From Macrotis lagotis (Eukaryota; Chordata; Mammalia; Peramelemorphia; Peramelidae): 64,000 nt of DNA. This document shows positions 46,175 through 57,500 of this stretch, one piece after another (the stretch's first letter is position 1; each line of letters opens with the position of its first letter). Location: positions 165,976,363 through 166,040,362 of the forward strand of contig NC_133660.1 of NCBI RefSeq assembly GCF_037893015.1, given 5' to 3'. The position numbers and the translations under genes are program-made. The notes beneath the pieces were generated by a model that did no database searches, had not been told where the DNA came from, and saw nothing but the letters and a program-made list of their open reading frames with translations.

Positions 46175-46302
46175 GGGGGGGTGCAGCTAGGTGTTGCAGT
46201 GGACAGAGCACTGACCCTGGAGTCAGGAGGACCAGAGTTCAAATCCAGACTCAGATACTTAAAACACTGTCTTGCAAAAATCCAAAACAAACAAACAAAA
46301 AT
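46175..46302 (+). repeat. SINE, internally shortened
   Basis: Head GTGCAGCTAGGTGTTGCAG and body to CAGACTCAGATACTT, then a jump to ACTGTCTTGCAAAAATCC and an A-rich tail. 10-bp duplication AGATTCTATG at 46165-46174 and 46303-46312. Confidence 0.85.
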
Positions 46303-46389
46303 AGATTCTATGTGCTGGAGAAACAATGACAAAAATGAAAATCCTTGTCCCCAAGGAACTTATATTCCACATAATCATTTAGTTATCAA

Positions 46390-47560
46390 ATTCTGTCTAT
46401 TCTCCCAGAGTCAATATTTCTAAACATATTCCTTCTCTATTTCCACTACTACCACTCCAGTATCAGGGACTCCATGACTACCAAGCTAGACTAGTGCAAC
46501 AGCCTCTTAACAGGTTCTTTTCACCTCTTTTCTTTAAGGTAACATGATACAGTGGAAAGAAAATTGAATTTGGAGTCAGAGGTCTTAGATTTGAATAGCG
46601 GAGAGGACCATACTTAGTAACTACTTTTCTGAGTTTTATCAGTAATCAATATTTATTAAGCTTCTAGGTATAACCTCTGTGCTAGTCCAACCACAGTGCT
46701 AAGTACTAGGGAAACAAAGAAAGACAAAAGACAGTTCCTGTCTCAGGGAGCTCACAGTCTAATGGGGGAAAGAATATGCAAATAATTATGTATATAAACA
46801 ACTTATATACAAGGTAAATTAGAAATGATAAGCAGAGGGAATGCAATAGGATTAAGTGGAGTGAGGTGGGAAAAGTGGGATTTTAAATGGGACTGAAAGA
46901 ATATAGGGAAGCTAGGAGGCAGGGAGAGCATTCTAGGCTGGGGAATAGACAGTAAAAATATCAAGATTGGAAGATGGAGTGTCTGAGTCGTAGCATAGCA
47001 AGAAGACCAATATCCCTGGATTTCAGAGTATGTTGTCAAGGGATTAGATATAAGAAAACTGAAAAGATAGGCCCTGGATCATGAAGGGCTTTGAATGCCA
47101 AACAGGATTTTATATTTAATCCTCAAGATGATTGGGAGCCACTGGAATTTATTATGTGAGGTGGGTGGTTGACATATTCAAACCTGTAAGTGCCCTAAGA
47201 GTATCACTTTGCCAACTGAATAGAGGATGAACTGAGGGGGAAGGAAAGGTTTGGGGCAGGGAGATCATCCAGCAAACTATTGCAATAGTCTAGGCAATAA
47301 AGGGATGAGGGTCTGTACCAAGGTAGTAGCAGTAACAGAGGAGAAAAGGGGACATAGGCAAGAGATATTACAAAGGAAAAACTAATAGGCCTTAGCAACA
47401 GATTGAACACATCCATGGGACACCTAGTTCCAGATGCCCAATAAGCAATTGGAAATTCAAGACTAGAGGTCTACAATGTTTGGGTCTTTGTTTTGAAAGG
47501 GTTAGAATGAGTGATCTCTAAGGACCCTTCTATCTCTAAAGCCACCATTCTGTGAAATCA
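46390..47560. repeat. Family A repeat: longest copy
   Basis: 46390-46510 is a reverse-orientation piece. 46640-47560 is a long plus-orientation copy: TATTTATTAAGCTTCTAGG, CACAGTGCTAAGTACTAGGG, GGGAGCTCACAGTCTAATGG, GAGCATTCTAGGCTGGGG, ATTGGGAGCCACTGGAATTT, CTATTGCAATAGTCTAGGC. It serves as the in-window reference for the other fragments. Confidence 0.7.
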
Positions 47561-47639
47561 ACAGAAATCTATTGATATAGGAATACATTATATATAGCAA
47601 GCATAAGTATTGGAGCAGTTCTTCCCTGTATTCTTTAGT

Positions 47640-48255
47640 GTTGGCAGTTTTCCATTAAGAAGTTAATTATTTTTAAAATTGCTATCAAAAATTCTTTTGA
47701 AAAAATGTGCATGACTAATGCCAAAATGTGTTTAGCATAATTGCACAAGCATAACATGTATCATATTAAGTGCTGTTTTGGGGAGGAAGGGAGAAAATTC
47801 TGGAATTCAAAATCTTATAAAAAATGAAGGTTTAATTGAATGATAATCAACTATGATGTACTTCTTTTCTCAGCAGTTCAATAATCAAAGACAATTCTAA
47901 AGGACTTGTGATGGAAAAATACTATCCATATCCAGAGAAGGAACTATGGAGTCTGAATACAGATCAAAGCATATTTTTTTAATTTTTAAAATTTGTTTTA
48001 TGTCTTCTTCTCTCATGTTTTTTTCCTTTTTCTGATTTTTCTTTCAAAATATGATTAATATAGCATAGTTAAACATGTATAATCTATATTAGATTGCTCT
48101 CTGTCTGTGGCAAGAGGGAAGGAGGAAAATGTGGAACTCCAAATCTTACCAGAAAAAGACAACTCAAGAAATATTAAAAAAAATTAAAGTTGAAAATCAT
48201 CTTTACATGTAATTGGAAAAAACAAAATACTATTTACAAAAAAAAAACTTTGTAA
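47640..48255 (+). mobile_element. L1 3' UTR fragments just upstream of exon 2
   Basis: A weak older piece lies at 47680-47835. A clear plus-strand L1 3' UTR at 47840-48250 carries TCTCAGCAGTTCAATAATC, GAACTATGGAGTCTGAATAC, GAAAATCATCTTTACATGTAATTGG and an A-rich end. It ends about 165 bp before the splice acceptor of the first coding exon. Confidence 0.82.
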
Positions 48256-48418
48256 AAAAAATAAATTGATTTAAGGGGGAAACAAAAGAAAAAAATGTTG
48301 TGAATGATTGCTGGATGAGATCAAATACCACACAGAACTTTTCCAAAGGGGTGTTGCTGATGTTTAAGTGAATACTGATCAGGTGATAATAGTGATGCCT
48401 TTTCATTTTCTTATGCAG

Positions 48419-48525
48419 CCAAATAAGAGAAGAATCTAGAGACAAGCCTGAACATTACTAACATGGCTTCAGCACCTCCTCAGGAAAAACATGCTAAAAC
48501 GCCACACTTACCACTAGATAAACAG
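48419..48525 (+). CDS. OCIAD2: OCIAD2 exon 2: 5' UTR end and residues 1-21
   Basis: Acceptor TTATGCAG|CC at 48418/48419. 5' UTR 48419-48462 with no upstream ATG. Start codon at 48463-48465 in strong context (A at -3, G at +4). Donor CAG|GTAAGG at 48525/48526, phase 0. Encodes MASAPPQEKHAKTPHLPLDK plus Q. The MASA start and the downstream Gln-Ser junction match the family; the middle of this segment is the least conserved part. Confidence 0.93.
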
Positions 48526-51500
48526 GTAAGGCTTTTACTAAAGAAAGTCATTTAAAAGAATAGTTTCCATTAGAGACAAATTTACAAAGTTCCATACTTC
48601 TTTTTACTTGTAGATTTGGCACCTTTAAAAAATTATTACAAGGAAAATAAAACAGAAAAAGTCTTCAGAAGAAAATCCTCTAAAAATTTTTTTGAAATTC
48701 ATTTTTTATTTGCTCTGTAAAGATCAGCTGTTGTTGTCCAACTAAGTTTATGTTTAATAAGTACCTTCTATGTGCTGGCCTCTGAGAATTCACATTAAAA
48801 ATGAAATAGTCCTTGCCTTCAGGGATCTAATTTCATAGCAGAGGTGGGGAGAACAATACTTGTCGTCCGTTGATAAATTATGTTTGTATTTCATTTTTGG
48901 AAGGTTAGAATTGCAAGGTCTTCCTTCAGGGAAATAACTAAACCATTTGGTTGAAAACAAGTGTTAACAGAGGTACCACAAATATGTATTCAATCTGGAG
49001 GATACAAATACATGGCACAAATAAAACCAGTACCTGACCTCAAGTGGCCAAGCTAATAGCTCAGAGAGGTAACTGGGCAAAGACATTCAAGGTGTTGACT
49101 TCTTCTCTGTCTGGAAAAGTTTCAGTGAAATTTAAGAATGTAAGGGACAAGGTCTAGAGGAGAGAAGTTGAGAGGCAGTTCCAGGCAAGAGGCCAATCAA
49201 TGCACATGTGGAAATAAAATGTGAAGACTTTAGTAGATAAGCTGCCACTGTGAAACTGAGAATTATAAAGCATTAATGGTTAGAAAGAAAAGAAGCACTT
49301 TTAGTCCTCCCAGGAGAATTTGCAGGGGTACTAATCCTAACAGCAGCACTCCTACTAATCCAGAGCCCCTGCAGGATGTTCAAGGAGACCTGTCAGAAAA
49401 CTCCCTTTACCTTGTTACATGTAGCAGCAAGAGCTGGCCTGTGATTACATATTTCTATCATGCTGAGGGATTAGTATTTTTGTGAAAGAGCCAAGGGAAT
49501 CTGAGGTCAAAAACTCTCTTGCTTCTCCCATTGCAACCACCCTTCTCCTTCTGTCTTCATCCCCAGATGATCCAACTCTGGATAAAGAGGAGCACTTGGG
49601 ATAGATGAAAGGACCAGCTTGAGATAAAGAATCCTAGGGTAGTCTTGAAGTGTAGTAGAGTGGTCCTCATCTGAGGGCAGCATTCAATTCATTTTTGTCT
49701 TCATTATCCGTATGTATGTCCTTATAATAGTGATACTGGAGAGTTAGGACAACTGTGGTTCATTGAAGGTGATAAAATCTCCACTCTGACTCAGGGAGGT
49801 AAGAAAGGCTTAAACTTTAATTCAAAGGTTGCACAAGCAGTTTATAATTTACCACAAAAAGTCCATAAACTACTGCAAAAGGTCACAAGTTGGATCCTTT
49901 GGAGAAGCAGCTAGATGGTGAGTTTCTTAAAGGAGATAGTAGTTTCTAAGAAAGTAATAGTTACTAAGAAGGTAAAGCGAAGCAAAAAGAGCCAGTTGAG
50001 AGAGAATAGCAAAGGGGATAGTCATTTTAAAGAGATAGTTCCAAGCTGGGAAAGGAGGTGAGTAATAAAGTGAAGCAGAAAGAGATGGCTGCGAGAGAAT
50101 AGCAAAAGGGATAGTTGAGTTAAAAAAGAAAAAAGGAAAGAAGGAAAGAGAGAAGAAACTAAAGCAGCCTGACTAGGACAAGTAGGAAAAGAGGTCAAGT
50201 CAGGGCAGAACCTTGCTCATATACCATTCTGTGGTGGTGTTTGAAGAGTAGCTTAGCACCTGGCTCCAGGTATTCTCCAAAGTGCATGCCACAGGTGGAG
50301 TCCCCAAACAGTGGCTAAGTCAGCACTCACTGAGCATGAGCAGTATTCATTAGTACTAAGCATGCTCCTGCCCCAAAGGGCGCGACCAAGATCAACTTTC
50401 CTGTTAAAGTCCAAAATGACTTGGGAAGTGGGGTTCACAGAGCCAAAACAGAATGGAGAATGCCTCCCACAGCCCAGAAAAGTTTCCAATTCAAAAAGAT
50501 GACATTTCTCTGTACCCATAGTTCTTCCACTTCAATAGGAACTTCATGAATATTTGTTTGTTGATCAATCTCTCTCTGGTCTAAACCTAACAGCTCCACC
50601 ACTCAGTCTGAGCTGGATCATTTGAATGAAGTGAAATCCAAGGGAAAAAGGACTTACTATATTTAGCAAAGTTGGGACATTGGTCCAGAGAAGGAAATAG
50701 TAACAAGGTTATCTACCTTTCTCTCAGACTTCTTGGAATAGAGACTGATGAGGGCCAGGATACAGGATCTTGGCCCCAGTGACATTTTCTGTTTTTAAGT
50801 TTAGATGTGGTGAGCTGATTGGAACTTTTTTTAAAAATCAGTATAGAACAACTCCACAGGGCCTTCTTTAATGAACAGTCTTAGGTGCTTGGGGGTACTA
50901 TCTTAGTTGCTTCAAGATACTAAAGTAAAGTGACATTTCTAGTGGTCACAAGGTATTTATTAGAGCTTGGACTTGAATCCAGATCTTCCTGACTCCAAAG
51001 TAGAATGGGAAAGACATTCTCCAAGGGGAAAAAAACCTATCTGTTGCTGGACCCATAGTTCACTCTGAGCAAAGCCCTTGATCTGCACAGCAGTGGTAAT
51101 TCTCCCTATCCTCACCCTAAGGATTCTCTAGAAGGACTTGCCCCAATTTTACCTTATACTCACTTTTTTTTTGGCAGCAGGAGGCAATCAGGTTTAAGCA
51201 ACTTGCCCAGAGTTACACAGCTAATTAAGTGCCTGAAACAAGATTTGTACTCACGTCCTCCTAACTCCAGAGCTGGTGGTAGTCTATCCATTGTACTACC
51301 TAACTGTCCCCTTTTAATTAATTTGCATTATTAACATTTTTCAATCACTTTCTAAAACCTAGAAAATAATACAACGACAAGTCAAGCCCTGATGTTTATT
51401 TAGTATTTGCTGTTTTTCAAGATATGAAGCAAGCTGAATTTAACAGTAGGCTCTGAACTGACTCAGTCTGACTCCCGCATATTCCTGTATGTAGACATTA

Positions 51501-54500
51501 TAATTTATTTCAGTATCCTGACCCTTGCCTACAAGCAGCGTGACATTTTGCTTCCCTTCAGACCAACAAGTCCCAGTACAACTGGCTGTACTTCTTTTTA
51601 CCCTAAGGCCATAGCATCACCTTAAACATCCTACTTAACACACATCTTATAAAAACTGTAACTACATTTACAATGTAATTTGTCACCTCGAATTTGTTTC
51701 TCATAGATATAAGAATCAAACCATTTCCATCTGAATCCTTGTGGGGCTTCTCATCCCATTGATTCAACTCTTATCCTCACAGACTTCTTAGTTAAGCATA
51801 TTTCTATAACTCTAAAACCTCAGGGTTCAAAAGCAGGCTGTCTTCTCTCTTGGAGAGTCAGTATTTCTTCAACCCACCTGCCTGCTGACTTTCTGATGTC
51901 CAACTGCTTGTACATAGAACTTCATTTTCCTTATGCTTTCAGACTTATTTCATCAACTGTCATTGGCAGAGCCATAGCATTCCTAAGGCACAAAGTTCTA
52001 AGGTGACAGAAAACAAACCTCAGTGCTAATTGTCGATAAAAAATCTTTGGCAGGAGAGACAGAAGATAGAATGGGCCAGCCTCTGAGCCAGGAAGACCTG
52101 GGTTCATGCCCAAGGTCTGACACATGCTAACTATGTAATCCCAAACAAGTCACTTAACCTCTGAGTGCCCCAGGTCTATTCTTACTCAGAATAGATGCAG
52201 ATCTTGGAATTTCCTCACCTGAATTTCCTACTTATGCCTTCTCTTACAATAAGCAAATTGTCCATACTGCAATGAAATCACAAGTGTGATACAAAAAAAG
52301 ATGCATAGACATCTGAATTTTTAATAAATACCCCAATTTTGGGGTTTCTTCCTATGTCTCTTTGTTTTTATATTAATCATTTTCTAATATATCTTCCTTA
52401 CCTTCCTTGTGAACTGGTAATAGAAAAAGGATTAAATAAAAAACTGACACATTTATAACATTTTACTCTTATAGTCCCCTCACTTCCATACTGAAAGGAG
52501 GGAAATACATTTATTCATCTCTTTTCTGGTGCCATGCTTGCTCATTATAAAGATAGTTTCAATTTATTGGTCCTTGAAGTTATAGCTGCTGTACATATTC
52601 TTTTCCTGATCCTATGTACTTCAAGTGTGTCAGTTTTCACAAGTTTTCCCATGCTTCCTGAATATCTTATTCCTTTCCCTTAAATATTTCATTTGCTGTT
52701 CATTTAGTCACATCTGACTCTCCATGATCCCATGGATCATATTGTTAATGGGGCTTTCTTGCAAAGATATTGGAGTAGTTTGCATATTTTTTTCTATTTT
52801 TTAAGATGTTTTGTATGGTTAAGTGACTTGCCCAAGTTCAAACAGCTAGGTAATTATTGTCTGAGTTTGGATTTGAACTGGTGCTCTATCCACTGTGCCA
52901 CTTAACTGCCCCTAATTTGTCATTTCTTTCTACAATGAACTAAGGCAAACAGAGGCTAGGTGACTCACACAGGATCACACAGCTAGTACATTTCTGAGGT
53001 GACATTTGAACTAAGTTCTTCCTGACTACAAGTCCAGTGAGCTATTCACTGAGCCATTTAGCTATTGTTTCTTTTTTTTCAATTTTCAACATTCATCCTT
53101 TTTAATTTTTTTCAATGGATATCTTATTTTATTTTCCAATTACATGTTATAAAAATTTTTCAACATTCATCCACATACATATGTATATTTATAAGCTACA
53201 TAATTTCTTTCCACCTTCCCTTCCCACTCCACTCCCCTCCCCTCAGTGGCAATTTGTATTTAACATGTTTACATATTAGTCATTTTGTTATGAGGGTTTA
53301 GGGATAAAGAAAGCCATGAGATAGGAAAGAAATACATAAGAGAAAAGTTTTTTTCAGATTCCGAAGGGATTTTTTTTGTTTATTTTGTTTTGTTTTGTTT
53401 TGTTTTTCTTGGGGATGGGAACAGCATTGTCTAGAGCCAGTCTCCTATGGTTGTCCTAGCTCTCTGAAATGAAAGGAGCTACATCCATCAAGATTGATCA
53501 ACTCACAATATTGTTAATGTGTACAATGTTCTTTTGGTTCTGCTCCCTTTGCTCAGCCTCAGTTCCTGTAATTTATTCCATGCTTCTCTAGAGTTCAACC
53601 ATTTATGATTTCTTATAGAACAATAGTATTCCATAATATTAATTTATCATAACTTGTTCAGTCATTTCCCAACTGATGGACATCCCATCAATTTCCAATT
53701 CTCTGCTACTACAAAAAGAACTTCTATGAATATTTTAGAACATGTGGGACTTTTCCCATTTTTTATGTTTTCTTCTGGATATAGGCTTAGTATTGGAATT
53801 TCTAGGTCAAAGGTTACTTTTATTGCTCTTTGGCATAGTTCCATATTGTTCTGCAGAATGGTTGGATCAGTTCACAACTCCACCAGCAATTAATGTCCAA
53901 TCCTCCCACATCCTCTCCAACATTGATCATTTTCCCTTTTTGTCATCTTAGTCATTCTAATAGATGTGAGGTGATACCTTAAATAGTTGTTTTAATTTGC
54001 ATTTCTCTAATCAGTAATGATTTGAAGCATTTTTATATGATTATATATAACTTTAATTTCTTCATTTGAAAATTATCTGTTCATATCCTTTAACCATTTA
54101 TCAATTGGAGAACAATTTATAATCTCATAAATTTGATGCAATTTCTATCTATTTTAGAAATGAGACCTTTATCTGAACCCCTGGCTGTGAAAATTGTTTC
54201 CCTAGCTATTGTTTCTTAAATAACAATAATATTTCACTGGACCACACTTTATTTAGTCATTTCCCCAATCAATGGATCCTCACCTTGATTCTAATTTGTT
54301 GCTACTAGAAGTGCTGCTGTGAATATAGGGCATCTTAAGTCTCAGTATAATGTGAAACTGTTGAAGATTTTTGAAACACTCTGAACTTTGACATATGTAT
54401 AGGAATTTCTGTCCTTTACCTCCATAGTGCAACAAGCCTTATAATGGAATCTGAATCAAGGGCTATAGATGTTAGTCACTTTTTCTCTCATGATTCCAAC

Positions 54501-57500
54501 CCAATTCAGAGCTTCACCAGTTGGTATGCCTATCTTCTCAGAGTTCCTTCAATACGAACTACTTCTGTCTTTTTTTCATGCAAAATTTTTTCACATTTAT
54601 TCAAAATTTCATATAATTGAAATGATCTATAATCCTTTTGTAAGCTTCACTATCTTTAATTTGGTTAAGAATTCCTCCCCAACAGAAAATGGATAATTTT
54701 GATTACATTAAATTAAAAAGGGTTTGTACAAGCAAAACTAATATAGCTAAAATTTGAAGGAAAACAGGAAACTGGGAGAAAAATTATAGTGAATTTCTCT
54801 GATATAGAATTTATTTCTCAACTACATAGGGAAATGTGCCAAATTTATAAAAAATAAGAACCATTCTCTAATTGATAAGTGATCAAAAGATATTAACAGG
54901 TAGTTTCCAGAGTAAGACATCAAAGCTATCAATAGTCATATTACAAATGCTCCAAATCACTACTGATAAGAGAAATGTAAATTAAAATAATTCTGAGGTA
55001 CCACTTCATATCTATCAGATTGATTAAAAGAAAAATGATAAATGTTGGAGAGGATGTGAAAAAAACAGAGATACTCATGCACTATTGGTGAAGTTGTGAA
55101 CTGATCTAGTTATTCTGGAGAACAATTGGAAAATCTACTCAAAGGGTTATAAAACTACATACCTTTTGACTCAGCATTGCCTCTACTTAGTTCTGTATGC
55201 CAAAGAGATCAAAGAAAAGGGAAAAGAACTTTTTGTACAAAAATTTTGGGGGCAGTTCTTTTTGTGATGGCAAATAATTGGAAATCGAAGGGATATCCAT
55301 CAATTGAGGATCAGCACCTGCTCTGAAAGTAGTGTTTAGAGAGTTGGTGGGTACACTGAGAGGTTAAATGATTTGCCTAGGATCATATAGACAAACTTGA
55401 ATTCAAGTTTTCTCAGCTTCCAAGTCAGCAAAACCAGGCTGCCTCTCTATTTATAAGATTAATTATGTGAATTGTCTCCTGAATGTTGAGCTATCTTTGC
55501 ATCTCTGATATAAATCCAACTTGGTCACAATAATTTTTAGATAGGTTACTTGAAGTTTTTTCCCCTTCAATTTTTTTTTCATTCAGACAGCTAGGTAGTG
55601 CAGGGGCTAAAAACATTGGCCCTGGAGTCAGGAGGAATTGACTTCAAATCCGGTCTCAGACACTTAACAGCTGTACTACTCCTGACAAGTCTCTTAATCC
55701 TATCTCAGTTTCTTCAGCTATAAATGAGAATCATTATAGAACTTATCTCCCAGAAATGTTGAGGATCAAATTAGAATAATATTTGAAAAGTGTTTGGCAC
55801 TTAGTAGATGATTAATAAATGCTTCTTCCCTTCTTTTCAAATCAGTAAATTGAATGTTTAGTTCTCACTTTTTTTTTTGTCATTTTCAAAAAATGAGAGA
55901 CTCCCTCTCCAGTGACTGCTGGGATCAAGTACCAAAATAGTTTGATATGATGATTCTTTAATGTCTCCTCCAAAGAAACCATGTGGAGTACTTTTCTAAT
56001 GATTTCAGTAAACTAAACACACAACTTTTTTTGCAGAGCCTGTTGTTTTGTCCCAAATCGAAGGTTCACATCCACCGAGGAGAGATCTCAAAGATCATCC
56101 GTGAGTGTAAAGAAGAGAGTTTCTGGAAGAGAGGTATTTCCAGAAGTTTTTAAATCCTCTGTTTAAGCCATGTCTGTTAAATATATTACTGACCGCTATC
56201 CAAAATTTTTTTATAGCCTGAAAATTTGGATATTTGATAACTTTTTTGATTTTTCATAGCAAACATATTTTAAAAAAATGACAAACAACACTTGTGATTT
56301 TCAGTGTTTTAAGGCTGCCTAAAATATAAGATCTAAATTCCTTCAGAATAGAATAGCAGCTGTTTAACAGGATGCTTTCATTACTTATGATATCCCTTAC
56401 TCAATGCTTCCCTAAGCACTTTCAATTCAAGAAAAGCTTATTAGACGTTGTATAGAGTACTGGGAACATCCAAACATAAACAGTTCTTTTTTTTCACAAG
56501 TAAAGTCTTTCTTGGAAAAGAATGGACACACAACCATAGAATGTATAAATTTCTAAACTAGTCTTATTTCACAGATAAGTTCAGCCTGGAAGAATGCTTA
56601 TTAGAGAAGAGTTATACCATGGTAGTATCTCTATAAAATGGGGACTTATTTATTTTGTACTACTAAAATTTTAATCTTATACATGCATTCAAAAAATCAC
56701 TAACCTCTTTGGACTTTAGTTTACTCATTTTTAAAATAGATAAGGTTTGCATAATACTTTAAATAGATGTAATCTCATTTGATCTTTTCTCCAGTCCTTG
56801 AAGTCTGGCATGTTACAACTATGCCACTTGGCAGCCAAAAGGATATTGGACCAGATGCCATTCAGCTCTAATTTTGCACCAGTTGAAGAGAACTTGATTT
56901 AAAAATGGCCAACTCCACTTGATACTTACATTCTGCTAGCCTGATCTTTTCCCTTGGAAATCACATCCAATTTATCCTGTATATATCTTGTTGGTATAGA
57001 GTTTTTTTGCATGCTGCTTTCCTCTTTTAATTAGGAATGGTGCTTTTATCTTTTTATAATTCCCCAGTGCTTGCCTGGCACATAATAAGCTCTTTTTTTT
57101 TTAAAGATTTTTGCAAGGCAATGAGGTTAAGTGGCTTGCCCAAGGCCACACAGCTGGGTAATTATTAAGTGATTGAGGTCATATTTGAACTCAGGTACTC
57201 CTGACTCCTGTGCCACCTAGCCACCCTACATAATAAGCTCTTGATAAATGCTTGTTAATTTAATCTGACTTGCATAATGCTTGCCAATTTTGGCATACTT
57301 GACTAGATCCCTTGGTTTTCAAAGTCAACTATCTGAAAATTAATCTAGTAGTTCTCTTTATTTTGCTCCAGCATAACTATTCATTGTGCTCCTTGAAGCT
57401 GACACCCAATTGTTTCCCAAGAAACTGGATTAAAAAAATAATTTGTGGGTCCTAGAAGGCTAATTGGAGAAGGAAATGGCAAACACTCCAGTATCTTTGT

